NCBI GenBank assembly: GCA_021732385.1
Contig: JAKFVA010000022.1
Location: 1 to 64,000 of the forward strand
Origin: Burkholderiales bacterium
Lineage (GTDB): Bacteria; Pseudomonadota; Gammaproteobacteria; Burkholderiales; Burkholderiaceae_C
Reading direction: 5' to 3'
Length of the DNA: 64,000 bases
The notes beneath the pieces were generated by a model. That model did not search any database and was not told where the DNA came from. It saw only the letters and a list, made by a program, of their open reading frames with translations. Of this stretch, positions 33,812-44,208 are shown piece by piece; positions within the stretch are counted from its first letter, which is position 1; each line of letters opens with the position of its first letter. The position numbers and the translations under genes are program-made.

Positions 33812-34849
33812 ATGCAAACCCAACAGATTATATCGAGCGACCCAAGTGCAGCCAGTGGGTTGAGCGCGCCAGACGACTGGGTGGAGGAAGCTGACGAGGC
33901 CAGCCCGGCGTTTGAACTACGCCAGATCGTGCTCGGTGCGGCTGCGCACGGCACGCGCCTGGATCGCGCCCTGGCCGATCAAGTGGGTGAATTTTCACGC
34001 AGCTATTTGCAACAGCTCATAGAGGCTGGGGCGCTAAAGCGCAATGGCCTGCCTGCATTGCGCTGTGCAACCCGCGTGCAGGCCGGTGACCAACTGGCGC
34101 TGGAGCTGCGCCCGACTCTGCAAAGTCAGGCGTTCGCGCCCGAGCCCATGGCACTGGACGTGGTGTTTGAAGATGCCCACTTGCGTGTTATCAATAAACC
34201 CGCTGGCCTGGTTGTGCACCCGGCGCCAGGCAACTGGAGCGGCACACTGCTCAATGGCTTGCTGGCCGACGATCCACGCGCTGCCGGGCTGCCCCGCGCC
34301 GGCATAGTGCACCGGCTCGACAAAGACACCAGCGGCCTGATGGTGGTGGCGCGCACCCGCGCCGTGATGGACGCGCTAGTGGACATGATTGCGCAGCGCC
34401 AAGTCGACCGCAACTACCTGGCACTGGCGCATCAGCCGTGGCACGGCCAGATGGTTAAAACAGTGGAGGCGGCGATTGGGCGGGATCCACGCAATCGCCT
34501 GCGCATGGCGGTGGTCGACTTGCAGAAACAGGCAGGTAAAACAGCCCGAACCGATGTGCATTTGTTGCACAGCACCGAACGGGGTTGTTTGGTGCGCTGC
34601 GTTTTGCACACCGGACGCACGCACCAAATTCGGGTGCACATGGCCTCTATTGGCCATGTGCTGGTGGCTGACGAGTTGTATGGCGGCAAACCGGCCGCAG
34701 GTATGCTGCGCCAAGCCCTGCATGCGCATCGCATGGCTTTCACGCATCCTATAACGGGGCAGTTATTAAACTTCCTGGCGGTTGTGCCACCCGACATGCA
34801 ACTGGCTTTGGAAACTTGGGGCCTCAGATACAATGCATTCGAGGGCTGA
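33812..34849 (+). CDS. rluD: 23S rRNA pseudouridine synthase RluD
   Basis: A 345-residue RluA-family protein with an S4 domain (about residues 47-105) and the catalytic motif '[14 protein letters not shown]' (Asp170), then '[13 protein letters not shown]' and '[27 protein letters not shown]'. The 'HPAPGN' loop and divergence from bamD are typical of RluD, which modifies U1911, U1915 and U1917 in helix 69 of 23S rRNA. The first 40 residues are an acidic extension. The ATG at 33812 avoids reading back through the bamD 5' end. Confidence 0.92.
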   Translation: MQTQQIISSDPSAASGLSAPDDWVEEADEASPAFELRQIVLGAAAHGTRLDRALADQVGEFSRSYLQQLIEAGALKRNGLPALRCATRVQAGDQLALELRPTLQSQAFAPEPMALDVVFEDAHLRVINKPAGLVVHPAPGNWSGTLLNGLLADDPRAAGLPRAGIVHRLDKDTSGLMVVARTRAVMDALVDMIAQRQVDRNYLALAHQPWHGQMVKTVEAAIGRDPRNRLRMAVVDLQKQAGKTARTDVHLLHSTERGCLVRCVLHTGRTHQIRVHMASIGHVLVADELYGGKPAAGMLRQALHAHRMAFTHPITGQLLNFLAVVPPDMQLALETWGLRYNAFEG

Positions 34850-34948
34850 ACTTACTTTGTTCCACATGCCCTCAATCTCTCTGGTTGACAGATGATTCCA
34901 CCGTACTGGTGCCCGATTTTTGCACCCTGACTCACGACTGATGCCAAC

Positions 34949-35551
34949 ATGAACAGCTCGGATGCGCTTCGTGTCCTGGAAACTGCATTGATGTGTTCAC
35001 CGCAGGCTTTGTCTGTGCGTGAAATGGGTGTGTTATTTGCTGAGGCATTTGACGGCGATGCCTTACAGGAAATGCTTAACCAATTACAGGTTAAGTGGGC
35101 GAGTAGCGGCATGCAGTTGGTGCACGTTGGTAGCGGCTGGCGCTTCCAAAGCCGCCCCGAAATGCTGGGCTATCTGGAGCGCCTGAGCCCCGAGAAGCCG
35201 CCTAAATATGCGCGCGCGACGCTGGAGACGCTGGCCATCATTGCTTACCGCCAACCCGTCACGCGTGGCGATATGGAGGACATTCGAGGTGTCGCCATCA
35301 ACAGCCAGATTGTCAAGCAACTGGAAGACCGCGGTTGGATTGAAGTGATTGGCCACCGTGAAGCGTTGGGTCGTCCCGCCTTGTTCGCCACCACACGCCA
35401 GTTCCTCGACGACATGGGCATTGCCTCATTAGACCAATTGCCCGCCATGGACAACGCGCTATCCGAATCTAACGCACCCACCTTGCTGGCAGAAGGCATG
35501 TTTGCGCCTGAAACGCCCACCACCCCGCAGCAAGAGAGCCCCGCCGCATGA
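34949..35551 (+). CDS. scpB: SMC-associated segregation and condensation protein ScpB
   Basis: A 200-residue protein with two winged-helix domains. The hallmark is '[25 protein letters not shown]' followed by '[25 protein letters not shown]'. ScpB dimers bind ScpA and help load SMC condensin for chromosome segregation. The tail after residue 165 is disordered. Its TGA overlaps the rluB ATG (ATGA), a gene order common in proteobacteria. No scpA is in the window. Confidence 0.93.
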   Translation: MNSSDALRVLETALMCSPQALSVREMGVLFAEAFDGDALQEMLNQLQVKWASSGMQLVHVGSGWRFQSRPEMLGYLERLSPEKPPKYARATLETLAIIAYRQPVTRGDMEDIRGVAINSQIVKQLEDRGWIEVIGHREALGRPALFATTRQFLDDMGIASLDQLPAMDNALSESNAPTLLAEGMFAPETPTTPQQESPAA

Positions 35552-36906
35552 AGCCCCAAGACCCAGTTGACAACAGCGCTGCCTTGCCTCATGAAATTGA
35601 GCAAAATACCTTGCCAGACCCGCATGCTTTCGTGCCTAAAGCTATCAATAGTGAAGCAATCAGGGGTATTGCAGTTGCGGTGGGCGCGCCCGAAGCGGCA
35701 GTCTTTGCCGATGTGATTTCTGGCCGTTTTGATGAGCCACAAGAAATAGCTGATTTGCCTGCCAAGCGTGTGTTGGCCCCTGAGGTAGAAAGTCCCAAGC
35801 TGCACAAAGTGCTGGCGCAGGCTGGTTTGGGCTCGCGCCTGGAGATGGAGCAATTGATTCTGGAAGGCCGCATTTCTGTTAATAATGAGCCCGCCCATAT
35901 TGGCCAGCGCATCCAGTTCGGTGACCAGGTCAAGATCAATGGCAAGGCCATTCGGGTGCAAATTGCGCCGCCACCGCCGCGCGTAATTGCTTATCACAAG
36001 CCGGCAGGCGAGGTCGTGACGCACGATGACCCACAAAACCGCCCCACTGTGTTTCGTCGCTTGCCCAAACTGCACCAAGGCAAATGGCAATCGGTGGGCC
36101 GTCTGGATTTGAATACCGAGGGCCTGTTGCTGTTAACCAACTCAGGCGAGTTGGCCAACCAGCTGATGCACCCACGCTTTGGTCTGGAGCGTGAGTACGC
36201 CGTACGCGTGCTGGGTGCTTTGAGCAGTGAAGAAAAGCAGCGTTTGCTCGATGGCGTCAAGCTTGACGACGGCTTGGCACAGTTCAGCCTGATTGAAGAC
36301 GGCGGCGGCGAAGGCGCCAACTGCTGGTACCGCGTCACCATTGCTGAAGGCCGCAACCGCGAGGTACGTCGCATGCTAGAAGCTGTAGGTCATGCAGTGA
36401 GCCGGCTGATCCGCATCCGCTACGGTGCTATGCTGCTGCCGCGCGGCTTGCGCCGTGGTGCCTGGGCTGAGCTGGGCGATGCCGACATTCGTGCATTGGC
36501 CAGCGCCGCTGGCGACAAAGGTGCTAGCCGTTTCGAAAAACCGGCCGGGCAAGCGCGCCGTGGCGGACGTGGGCCAGGCAATGCAGACAAGCGCAGTGGC
36601 GCCCCGGGGGTGGCCAGCTCGCAAAAACGGTCAGACTTTGGGCCGCGGCGTGAGCAGCAAGGCCAACGTCGCAATGGTGGCGGCAACCGAGCCGATTACC
36701 GCGGCGATGCTCGCCCGCCAGCTGAGCCTGGCGAGTTGCCCGCCAACGGCGTCCAACCCGACCCAATGAAGACCGCTTTTGGCTACATTGGCGCAGACAG
36801 CTTCACGCGACAGCGGCCGGGGCAGGCGGGTGCTCGGCCAGGCCGCAATGGCGGCAGCAACGCCAATACACCACGCGGTCAGCGGCGTGGCGGGCGCGGC
36901 CGCTGA
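35548..36906 (+). CDS. rluB: 23S rRNA pseudouridine(2605) synthase RluB
   Basis: A 452-residue protein. An S4 domain spans about residues 84-140 and the RsuA/RluB catalytic motif is '[17 protein letters not shown]' (Asp187), followed by '[26 protein letters not shown]'. The first 80 residues and the last 150 are low complexity; the tail is rich in Gly, Arg, Asn and Gln and ends 'RRGGRGR', which should bind RNA non-specifically. Such long basic tails are common in betaproteobacterial RluB. It is coupled to scpB by a 4-bp overlap. Confidence 0.93.
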   Translation: MKPQDPVDNSAALPHEIEQNTLPDPHAFVPKAINSEAIRGIAVAVGAPEAAVFADVISGRFDEPQEIADLPAKRVLAPEVESPKLHKVLAQAGLGSRLEMEQLILEGRISVNNEPAHIGQRIQFGDQVKINGKAIRVQIAPPPPRVIAYHKPAGEVVTHDDPQNRPTVFRRLPKLHQGKWQSVGRLDLNTEGLLLLTNSGELANQLMHPRFGLEREYAVRVLGALSSEEKQRLLDGVKLDDGLAQFSLIEDGGGEGANCWYRVTIAEGRNREVRRMLEAVGHAVSRLIRIRYGAMLLPRGLRRGAWAELGDADIRALASAAGDKGASRFEKPAGQARRGGRGPGNADKRSGAPGVASSQKRSDFGPRREQQGQRRNGGGNRADYRGDARPPAEPGELPANGVQPDPMKTAFGYIGADSFTRQRPGQAGARPGRNGGSNANTPRGQRRGGRGR

Positions 36907-36985
36907 AAGCGTAGCTGGCTGCTTGCTGGGTGGTTTTTCCGTGTGCAGGTAGCCCTACCATGCAAATCTGTCAGAGTTGCCGGGT

Positions 36986-37020
36986 TAAAATCAGGGGCTT
37001 TGTCAGGCAGTGCTTGCCTG
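36986..37020 (+). promoter_or_regulatory. Likely ndk promoter -10 and leader hairpin
   Basis: TAAAAT at 36986-36991 in the context GGGTTAAAATCAGGGG resembles -10 boxes common in this bacterial family; no good -35 is present. The leader then contains CAGGCA-GTGCT-TGCCTG (37004-37020). The AGGAAA ribosome site is about 10 nt before the ndk ATG. Confidence 0.4.
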
Positions 37021-37047
37021 CGGTTTATTTAATTTAGGAAATCTCTC

Positions 37048-37473
37048 ATGGCGATCGAACGCACTCTCTCCATCATCAAACCAGACGCTGTTGCCAAAAA
37101 TGTTATTGGCCAGATTTATGCCCGTTTTGAGGCCGCCGGTTTGAAAGTGGTGGCAGCCAAAATGGCGCATCTGTCGCGTAGCGAAGCCGAGGCTTTTTAT
37201 GCGGTGCACAAAGAGCGTCCCTTTTTCAAGGATTTGGTGGATTTCATGATTTCCGGCCCGGTCATGATTCAGGCGCTTGAAGGTGAAAACGCTGTGCTGA
37301 AGAACCGTGACTTGATGGGCGCTACCGACCCCAAGAAAGCCGCGCCTGGCACCATCCGCGCCGACTTTGCCGACAGCATTGATGCGAATGCCGTGCATGG
37401 CTCTGACGCAGTGGACACCGCCAAGGTCGAAGTTGGCTTCTTTTTCCCCGGCATGCAGGTCTACACCCGATGA
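37048..37473 (+). CDS. ndk: Nucleoside diphosphate kinase
   Basis: A 141-residue protein starting '[21 protein letters not shown]', with the phosphorylated His117 in 'NAVHGSD' and '[18 protein letters not shown]'. It balances nucleoside triphosphate pools by ping-pong phosphate transfer. Length and motifs are exactly those of bacterial Ndk tetramers. It heads the ndk-rlmN-pilF-rodZ-ispG series found in the same order in many Burkholderiales. Confidence 0.98.
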   Translation: MAIERTLSIIKPDAVAKNVIGQIYARFEAAGLKVVAAKMAHLSRSEAEAFYAVHKERPFFKDLVDFMISGPVMIQALEGENAVLKNRDLMGATDPKKAAPGTIRADFADSIDANAVHGSDAVDTAKVEVGFFFPGMQVYTR

Positions 37474-37552
37474 ACGTGCTGACGGTATCACGGGATGTGC
37501 TTTTTGCGCTGCGGCTGCAGGCCGAGTGCAATCGGGTACAAGGGTGAATGCC

Positions 37553-38746
37553 GTGACGGCCAATCTTCTTGATTTCGACCTGGAAGCCTTGGCCGCGTTT
37601 TGCGAGCAGTTGGGCGAGAAGCGCTTTCGCGCAACGCAACTGTTTCGCTGGATCCACCAAAAAGGCGCCACCGATTTCAGCCAGATGACTGATCTGGCTA
37701 AATCCCTGCGCGACAAGCTGCCCGCTAGTGCACACATCCCCAAGCCGGTGCCCATTTCTACCCATGTGTCGTCCGACGGCACGATCAAATGGCTGTTCGA
37801 TGTGGGCGGTGGCGATGCGGTGGAAACCGTCTTTATTCCCGAAGACGACCGCGGTACCCTGTGCATTTCGTCACAGGCGGGCTGTGCGGTGGGGTGCCGT
37901 TTTTGTTCTACCGGGCATCAGGGCTTTAGTCGCAACCTCTCCACCGCTGAAATTGTGGCGCAGCTTTGGTTTGCCGAGCACGACCTGCGTGCCCGTTTTG
38001 CCGGCACCAACACTGGTCGTGCTAAATCGAATGACCTGGGCACGAAGTCAAATGACACTCGCGTTATCAGCAACGTCGTTTTTATGGGCATGGGAGAGCC
38101 CTTGCAGAATTACGCTGCGGTCCTCCCTGCGCTGCGCATCATGCTCGACGACCATGCCTATGGCCTATCGCGACGCCGTGTCACTGTCTCCACCTCGGGC
38201 GTGGTACCTTTAATGGATAAATTAGGTGCTGACTGCCCGGTGGCACTTGCCGTGTCCCTGCATGCGCCTACTGACGCGCTGCGTGACCAACTGGTGCCGC
38301 TTAACCGCAAGTACCCGCTGAGTGAGCTGCTGGCCGCTGCGCGCCGCTACCTGGCCCATGCGCCGCGTGACTTTATTACCTTTGAATATTGCATGCTTAA
38401 AGGCGTGAACGACCAGCTCGAACATGCGCAGCAGTTGGTACGCTTGATACAAGACCCAGTTCGGGGGGTGGCGTGCAAATTCAACCTGATTCCGTTCAAT
38501 CCGTTCCCCGAGTCAGGCTTGCATTGCTCAGACCGTGAAACCGTACTGGTTTTTGCCAAAATACTCAGTGATGCTGGTATAGTGACAACCGTGCGCAAAA
38601 CCCGCGGCGACGATATCAACGCGGCGTGCGGCCAATTGGCGGGTGATGTGGTGGATCGTACCCACGTGATGCAACGCATGCAGCGCCAGCGCAGTGTGAT
38701 GCCTTCGCCCGTTGCTAGCGCTGCCAATCTGGCTCTGGAGTCCTAA
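37553..38746 (+). CDS. rlmN: Dual-specificity rRNA/tRNA adenine C2-methyltransferase RlmN (radical SAM)
   Basis: A 397-residue radical SAM enzyme with the cluster motif Cys111-x3-Cys115-x2-Cys118 in '[14 protein letters not shown]'. It has '[16 protein letters not shown]', and the catalytic C-terminal Cys is in '[11 protein letters not shown]'. It methylates A2503 of 23S rRNA and A37 of some tRNAs. I choose the GTG at 37553 because AAGGG at 37540-37544 stands 8 nt before it; GTG 37544 is an alternative. An insertion of about 18 residues at 151-168, with a repeated KSND, separates strands and is not usual. Confidence 0.95.
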   Translation: MTANLLDFDLEALAAFCEQLGEKRFRATQLFRWIHQKGATDFSQMTDLAKSLRDKLPASAHIPKPVPISTHVSSDGTIKWLFDVGGGDAVETVFIPEDDRGTLCISSQAGCAVGCRFCSTGHQGFSRNLSTAEIVAQLWFAEHDLRARFAGTNTGRAKSNDLGTKSNDTRVISNVVFMGMGEPLQNYAAVLPALRIMLDDHAYGLSRRRVTVSTSGVVPLMDKLGADCPVALAVSLHAPTDALRDQLVPLNRKYPLSELLAAARRYLAHAPRDFITFEYCMLKGVNDQLEHAQQLVRLIQDPVRGVACKFNLIPFNPFPESGLHCSDRETVLVFAKILSDAGIVTTVRKTRGDDINAACGQLAGDVVDRTHVMQRMQRQRSVMPSPVASAANLALES

Positions 38747-38749
38747 CGC

Positions 38750-39598
38750 ATGAAACTGCCCGCCGCCTTGTTGCCCGTCCGTCCGATTGCCCGCTTACCT
38801 AGCTTGGCATTTTTAGGCCTTTGCCTGTGCGCTGTAGCCCTGCTGGTTGGCTGCGCGGGCAAACCAGGTGCGCCTGCCGCCGACAGCTCCCGAGTCGAGG
38901 CCTTCACTGAATCCGATGAGCCTGAATTTCGCAAGCGCGCCCGCATCCGGCTCGAACTGGCGATTGGCTATTACGAACAAGGCCAAACGTCAGTGGCGCT
39001 AGATGAACTGAAACAGGCGCTGGCCGCTGACCCCAACTACTTTGAGGCCTTCAACCTGCGCGGGCTGATTTACATGCGTTTGAACGACCTGGGCGCTGCT
39101 GAAGACAGCTTCAAGCGTGCTGTGGCACTGAATTCGCGCGACGCCAACACCCAGCACAACTACGGCTGGTTGCTGTGCCAGCAAAGCCGCTACAGCGAAT
39201 CTTTTCAGTTTTTCAGTCAGGCGTTGAGCAGCCCGTTGTATGGCGACCGAGCCAAAACATTCATGGCCCAGGGCTTGTGCCAGGCCCGCGCCGGTCAGAC
39301 CACCGAGGCCGAAGGCAGCCTGTCGCGCTCATATGAGCTCGATGCTGGCAATCCGATTACCGGCTACAACCTGGCCAATCTGCTGTTTAAACGCGGTGAC
39401 TTCACCCGCGCCCAGTTTTACATCCGGCGCCTTAATAACAGCGAACTTGCCAACGCCGAATCATTGTGGCTGGGCATCAAGGTAGAGCGGCGTTTGAACA
39501 ACGCCGAAGCGCAGCAGCAGCTGGCAGCGCAGCTCAAGCGGCGCTTCCCGCAATCACGGGAGATCGCTTTTTACGAGCGCGGAGCCTTTAATGACTGA
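38750..39598 (+). CDS. pilW: Type IV pilus biogenesis/stability lipoprotein PilW (PilF)
   Basis: A 282-residue lipoprotein with lipobox Leu-Val-Gly-Cys35 and about five TPR repeats from residue 64 on ('ARIRLELAIGYYEQGQTSVALDELKQAL', 'NYFEAFNLRGLIYMRLNDLGAAEDSFKRAV'). PilF/PilW is the pilotin that helps the PilQ secretin reach and assemble in the outer membrane. It starts 3 bp after rlmN and overlaps rodZ by 8 bp, consistent with one transcript. No other pilus genes are present. Confidence 0.9.
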   Translation: MKLPAALLPVRPIARLPSLAFLGLCLCAVALLVGCAGKPGAPAADSSRVEAFTESDEPEFRKRARIRLELAIGYYEQGQTSVALDELKQALAADPNYFEAFNLRGLIYMRLNDLGAAEDSFKRAVALNSRDANTQHNYGWLLCQQSRYSESFQFFSQALSSPLYGDRAKTFMAQGLCQARAGQTTEAEGSLSRSYELDAGNPITGYNLANLLFKRGDFTRAQFYIRRLNNSELANAESLWLGIKVERRLNNAEAQQQLAAQLKRRFPQSREIAFYERGAFND

Positions 39599-40670
39599 GG
39601 CGGTTTTACCGTTCGAGCCAGCCCCCGGCGGACAAGCTGGTGTGGCGGCAGGCACTGAGGCTGGTGCAAGCGCCTCGCCAGCCGCTGATGCCCCACTGGT
39701 TATTGAACCAAGTATGGTTGATTGCGCGCACGCAGCAGCGCAATTGCCGCACGCAGAATTGAGTGCGGGGGCCTTGCTTAAAACGGCGCGTGAGGCAGCC
39801 GGTTTGCACATTGCCGCCTTGGCGGTATTGCTTAAAGTGCCAGTTAAAAAGCTGGAGGCGCTGGAAGCAAACCATTTTGATGCCTTGCCCGACGCAGTTT
39901 TTGTGCGCGCCCTGGCCTCCAGCGTGTGCCGCACCCTCAAGATCGATCCGGCGGCGGTATTGGCAAAACTGCCGCAAAGCAACCAGCCGCGTCTGGCGTA
40001 TGAAGAAACCGTGACGCACATACCGTTTCCCGCGAGCGCGGCAGCCAATGCCGGCATGCAAAGCCTGCAGGTCTCGCGTCCGCTAATGTGGTCGGTAGGC
40101 CTGTTGGTGGTTGGTGCGCTGGCTATTGGCCTGATGCCGTCTTTGCCCGAAGTTACCCGTCACTGGCAAAACGCCAAAAAAACCTTAACCGATGGCTTGG
40201 ACAATGCCAGTCCAGTCAATCAGACGCCATCTTCACTTGCCCTAGAAGACAAGCCTCGCACGCTGGTAACAGAGACGCAGCCCGTTGTTGGCGCACCAGC
40301 CGTTAGCGCTGCGCTAACCGCGCCCGATCCGTTGGCAAGCAGCTCGCAAGCTGATGCAGCTGTGGGTATCCCAGCAATGTCTGTACTTCAAGCTGACGCA
40401 GGTGCAGCACCAGTTGCCCAGCGCCAGCCCGCTACGGGCATCGTTGTATTCAAGGCGCTGGCTGAGTCCTGGGTGGAAGTCACCGACAAAACGGGTACTG
40501 TGGCCCTGCGCCGCACGCTGGCCGCCGGCGAGAGCGTGGGGGCTACTGGGCCGCTGCCTTTGACGGTAGTGGTAGGCCGCGCCAACGTTACGCAGGTGCA
40601 GGTCAGAGGCAAAGCTTTTGACATGCAAACGCTGACCAAAGACAACGTAGCCCGCTTTGAGGTGAAATGA
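39591..40670 (+). CDS. rodZ: Cytoskeletal helix-turn-helix membrane protein RodZ
   Basis: A 359-residue protein with the RodZ layout. There is an N-terminal HTH_25 domain (about 58-125, '[38 protein letters not shown]'), one membrane span (164-184), a Ser/Thr/Pro-rich periplasmic linker and a C-terminal DUF4115 domain ('[30 protein letters not shown]'). RodZ links MreB filaments to the elongasome and sets rod width. A 45-residue Ala/Pro extension precedes the HTH. It overlaps pilW upstream and ispG downstream. Confidence 0.92.
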   Translation: MTEAVLPFEPAPGGQAGVAAGTEAGASASPAADAPLVIEPSMVDCAHAAAQLPHAELSAGALLKTAREAAGLHIAALAVLLKVPVKKLEALEANHFDALPDAVFVRALASSVCRTLKIDPAAVLAKLPQSNQPRLAYEETVTHIPFPASAAANAGMQSLQVSRPLMWSVGLLVVGALAIGLMPSLPEVTRHWQNAKKTLTDGLDNASPVNQTPSSLALEDKPRTLVTETQPVVGAPAVSAALTAPDPLASSSQADAAVGIPAMSVLQADAGAAPVAQRQPATGIVVFKALAESWVEVTDKTGTVALRRTLAAGESVGATGPLPLTVVVGRANVTQVQVRGKAFDMQTLTKDNVARFEVK

Positions 40671-41947
40671 TGCAATCCCCCCAACCGATTGAAGTGGTGA
40701 CACCCGCCAGCAGGCACTCACGCCAAGCCAGCGTCGCCTGGGGCAGTCGTGTAGTGACCGTCGGTGGCGGCGCGCCCGTGCGCGTGCAGTCCATGACCAA
40801 TACCGACACAGTGGACGCCATTGGCACCGCCATCCAAGTCAAAGAATTGGCCACGGCTGGCTCAGAACTGGTACGTATTACTGTCAACACACCTGAAGCC
40901 GCCGCGCAAGTGCCCTACATCCGCGAGCAATTGGACCGCATGGGCATTGATGTACCGTTGATTGGCGATTTCCACTACAACGGCCACCGCCTGCTGACCG
41001 ACTTTCCCGATTGCGCGCAAGCCCTCTCCAAATACCGCATCAATCCCGGCAACGTTGGCAAGGGCGACAAGCATGACAAGCAGTTCGGTCAAATGATTGA
41101 AGCAGCCATGCGCTGGAAAAAACCCGTTCGCATCGGCGTCAACTGGGGCAGCCTCGATCAGGAGCTGCTGGCCGATTTGATGGACACCAACGCAGCACGC
41201 AGCGTACCTTGGGACGCCAAGCAGGTGATGTACGAAGCGCTGATCACCTCGGCCATTGAATCAGCCAATCTGGCCGAGCGCATGGGCCTTCATGGCGACC
41301 AGATCATCCTGTCTTGCAAGGTCAGCGGCGTGCAAGACCTGATCTCGGTCTACCGTGAACTGGCCCGCCGCTGCGACTACGCCCTTCACCTGGGCCTGAC
41401 CGAAGCGGGCATGGGCACCAAGGGCACGGTGGCGTCGGCCACGGCACTGGGTATCTTGCTGCAGCAGGGCATCGGCGACACCATCCGCGTCTCGCTCACA
41501 CCGCAGCCTGGTGAGGCGCGCACGCAAGAGGTGGTCATTGCATCAGAGATCATTCAGTCGCTCGGCTTGCGCAACTTTGTGCCTAGCGTTACCGCTTGCC
41601 CGGGTTGTGGCCGCACCACCAGCACCACCTTTCAAGAGCTGGCCAAGGAGATTGACGACTTTTTGCGCGCCCAGATGCCCGTCTGGAAGAAAAAATACCC
41701 CGGCGTTGAAAAAATGAAGGTTGCCGTAATGGGCTGCATCGTCAACGGCCCTGGCGAGAGCAAGCACGCCGACATTGGCATCAGCCTGCCCGGCACTGGC
41801 GAAGCACCGGCGGCGCCGGTGTATATCGACGGTGAAAAAGCGCTGACTTTGCGCGGTGACAACATTGCCGCTGAATTTCACCAGCTGGTTGAACGCTATA
41901 TTGAAAAACGCTTTGGTGCGCATGCTGTGCAAACCGCTGCGGCATGA
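40667..41947 (+). CDS. ispG: 4-hydroxy-3-methylbut-2-enyl-diphosphate synthase IspG (GcpE)
   Basis: A 426-residue Fe-S enzyme of the MEP isoprenoid pathway. The 4Fe-4S ligands are Cys311 and Cys314 in '[12 protein letters not shown]' and Cys357 in '[11 protein letters not shown]'; the N-terminal TIM barrel has '[11 protein letters not shown]' and 'ADIHF'-like 'IGDFHYNG'. It converts methylerythritol cyclodiphosphate to HMBPP using reduced flavodoxin or ferredoxin. Length fits the two-domain bacterial form. It overlaps rodZ by 4 bp. Confidence 0.97.
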   Translation: MMQSPQPIEVVTPASRHSRQASVAWGSRVVTVGGGAPVRVQSMTNTDTVDAIGTAIQVKELATAGSELVRITVNTPEAAAQVPYIREQLDRMGIDVPLIGDFHYNGHRLLTDFPDCAQALSKYRINPGNVGKGDKHDKQFGQMIEAAMRWKKPVRIGVNWGSLDQELLADLMDTNAARSVPWDAKQVMYEALITSAIESANLAERMGLHGDQIILSCKVSGVQDLISVYRELARRCDYALHLGLTEAGMGTKGTVASATALGILLQQGIGDTIRVSLTPQPGEARTQEVVIASEIIQSLGLRNFVPSVTACPGCGRTTSTTFQELAKEIDDFLRAQMPVWKKKYPGVEKMKVAVMGCIVNGPGESKHADIGISLPGTGEAPAAPVYIDGEKALTLRGDNIAAEFHQLVERYIEKRFGAHAVQTAAA

Positions 41948-41995
41948 GCCGCTTTGTTAGTGGTTGCGTCCCACAAGCTTTATTCAACGCGATTT

Positions 41996-42085
41996 TTGCT
42001 ATAAAATACATAGTAAATAATGATAGCGTTACCCGCACGCATCTACTGGCTTGGTTCTCGATTTAATGCTTGAAAAACAGGCTAT
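41996..42085. repeat. MITE-like repeat, copy B (solo arm)
   Basis: GATAGCGTTACCCGCACG at 42022-42039 is followed by sequence (CTTGG...TTTAATGCTTGAAAA) that matches the left arm of copy A and the arms of copy C. No opposite arm is found before hisS. It sits in the 237-bp ispG-hisS gap, which holds no other clear feature. Confidence 0.6.
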
Positions 42086-42184
42086 TTTTCACAAATTTCA
42101 GGGTTGTTGATCTCCTAACCGGCCAAAAAATACGTTTTGGTGCCAGGCACCTTAAAACCAACCCTTGGCAACCGCTTGTATCCC

Positions 42185-43513
42185 ATGGCTGAAAACTCCA
42201 ACGCTCCCAAACTCACTGCCCTCAAGGGCATGAACGACATCCTGCCACCGGCTTCCGCGCGTTGGGAGTGGCTGGAAGCCCAGGTACGCGATTTGATGGC
42301 GCGCTATGCCTACCGCAATATCCGCACGCCTTTAGTGGAGTCCACGGCGCTGTTTGTGCGCGGCCTGGGCGAGGTGACGGATATTGTTGAAAAAGAGATG
42401 TACTCGTTTGCTGACAGTTTGAACGGCGAGCACCTAACCTTGCGCCCGGAGAATACCGCTGGAGTGGTACGTGCCGTGGTTGAGCATTCCTTGTTGTACG
42501 AAGGCGGCAAGCGCCTGTATTACATGGGCCCCATGTTCCGCCACGAGCGCCCGCAACGCGGCCGCTACCGCCAGTTTCACCAGATCGGCGCGGAAGCGCT
42601 GGGCTTTGCCGGGCCCGAGCTGGACGCCGAGTTGATTTTGTTGGCGCAGGCCCTGTGGCAGGCGCTGGGCTTGCAAGGTATCCGGTTGGAACTCAACAGC
42701 CTGGGCCAGCCGCCGGAGCGCCTGGCGCACCGCGCCGCACTGATTGCCTATTTTCAACAGCATGCCGCGCAGCTTGATGAAGAAGCCAAGCGCCGCCTGC
42801 ACAGCAACCCGCTGCGCATTCTTGACAGCAAAAACCCCGCCATACAGGCACTGCTTGAGGCCGCGCCACAACTAATTGATTTCCTGGGGACTGCTTCGTT
42901 AGCTCATTTTGAGTCAGTGCAGACCATCTTGCAGACCAATGGCGTGGCCTACCGCATCAACCCGCGCCTGGTGCGCGGCATGGACTATTACAACCTCACG
43001 GTATTTGAATTCATAACCGACCACCTGGGCGCGCAAGGCACGGTTTGCGGTGGTGGCCGCTACGACACCCTGATTGAACAAATGGGCGGCAAACCTGCCC
43101 CCGCAGTAGGCTGGGCACTGGGCGTGGAGCGCGTGCTGGAGCTGCTGCAGGTGCAGGCGCTGGAAGTGACCGCGCCGGTGCTAGACGCCTATGCCATCGT
43201 GGGTGAGGTCAGTGCCTGGCCGCAGGTGCTGCTGGCGCTGCAGACCCTGCGTGGGCTGGGTCTGCGTGTGCAAATGCACAGCGCTGGCGGCGAAGGCCTG
43301 GCCAGCATCAAGGCGCAATTCAAGAAAGCCGATGCCAGCGGCGCTCGCTATGCATTGGTGTTTGGCGCCGACGAATTGCGCGCGGGATGCGTCACGGTTA
43401 AATCGCTGCGCGCAGCCAACCGCGATGCGGGTGTGCAAACCACCCAGCCGCTGGACAACATTGCAGCCTGGGCACAAACCCTACAATCGCACCCTGACAC
43501 ATCCGCTCGCTAA
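42185..43513 (+). CDS. hisS: Histidyl-tRNA synthetase
   Basis: A 442-residue class II aminoacyl-tRNA synthetase. Motif 1 begins '[17 protein letters not shown]', motif 2 is '[29 protein letters not shown]', and the His-specific loops are '[15 protein letters not shown]' and 'GGGRYDTL'. The C-terminal anticodon-binding domain follows from about residue 335. The ATG at 42185 is preferred; the 16 extra upstream codons lie in repeat-derived sequence. The paralogue hisZ lies downstream at 50848. Confidence 0.97.
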   Translation: MAENSNAPKLTALKGMNDILPPASARWEWLEAQVRDLMARYAYRNIRTPLVESTALFVRGLGEVTDIVEKEMYSFADSLNGEHLTLRPENTAGVVRAVVEHSLLYEGGKRLYYMGPMFRHERPQRGRYRQFHQIGAEALGFAGPELDAELILLAQALWQALGLQGIRLELNSLGQPPERLAHRAALIAYFQQHAAQLDEEAKRRLHSNPLRILDSKNPAIQALLEAAPQLIDFLGTASLAHFESVQTILQTNGVAYRINPRLVRGMDYYNLTVFEFITDHLGAQGTVCGGGRYDTLIEQMGGKPAPAVGWALGVERVLELLQVQALEVTAPVLDAYAIVGEVSAWPQVLLALQTLRGLGLRVQMHSAGGEGLASIKAQFKKADASGARYALVFGADELRAGCVTVKSLRAANRDAGVQTTQPLDNIAAWAQTLQSHPDTSAR

Positions 43514-43524
43514 CGCTCCCACCT

Positions 43525-44208
43525 ATGGCCAAACAACTCAATCTCGAAGAGCAGGAACAGCTCGACGAACTCAAACATTTCTGGAAGCAGTACGGCAATC
43601 TCATCACTTGGCTGCTGATTGTGGTGTTTGGCTCAATTGCCGCCTGGAACGGCTACCAGTACTGGCAGCGCACCCGCGCTGTGCAGGTGGCGGGCCTGTT
43701 TGACGAGGTCGAACGCTTTGCCCAGGCAGGTGACCTGCCGCGCCTTGAGCGCGCTTTTGCCGACATTAAAGATAAATACGGCTCCATGGCCTATGCCCAC
43801 CAGGCCGGCTTGCTGCTGGCCAAAACCGCGCATGAAAAAGGCAATACCGATGCCGCCAAAGCGGCCTTGCAGTGGGTGGCCGACAACGCGTCCGATGAGG
43901 GCTACCAGGCAATTGCGCGTTTGCGCCTGTCGGGGCTGCTTTTGCAAGCCAAGGCCTACGACGATGCGCTCAAAGCCATTGCAGGGAGCTTTCCCGCCAG
44001 CTTTACTGGCTTGGTGGCTGACCGTCAGGGCGATATTTTTGCCTTGCAGGGCAAGCGCGCCGAAGCCGTTACGGCCTACAACAAGGCTTACACCGAGCTC
44101 GATGCACGCTCAGAGTACCGCCGCATGGTCGAGATCAAGCTGACCTCGCTGGGGGCTGAACCTGCCAAACCCGTTGCGTCAGTTGCAACTACTGGGGATA
44201 AAAAGTGA
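43525..44208 (+). CDS. yfgM: YfgM-like ancillary SecYEG translocon subunit (TPR_21)
   Basis: A 227-residue protein with a short cytoplasmic N-terminus ('LEEQEQLDELKHFWKQYGNL'), one membrane span (about 26-45) and a periplasmic TPR domain ('AYAHQAGLLLAKTAHEKGNTDAAKAALQWVADN'). YfgM binds SecYEG and periplasmic chaperones and hands over secreted proteins. The position between hisS and bamB is the same as in E. coli, which supports the call. It overlaps bamB by 4 bp. Confidence 0.9.
   Translation: MAKQLNLEEQEQLDELKHFWKQYGNLITWLLIVVFGSIAAWNGYQYWQRTRAVQVAGLFDEVERFAQAGDLPRLERAFADIKDKYGSMAYAHQAGLLLAKTAHEKGNTDAAKAALQWVADNASDEGYQAIARLRLSGLLLQAKAYDDALKAIAGSFPASFTGLVADRQGDIFALQGKRAEAVTAYNKAYTELDARSEYRRMVEIKLTSLGAEPAKPVASVATTGDKK

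Noticed and set aside
34850-34948. Possible tRNA or small RNA in the rluD-scpB gap
   Set aside because: No cloverleaf arms or conserved T-loop could be found on either strand; likewise in the other gaps inspected.
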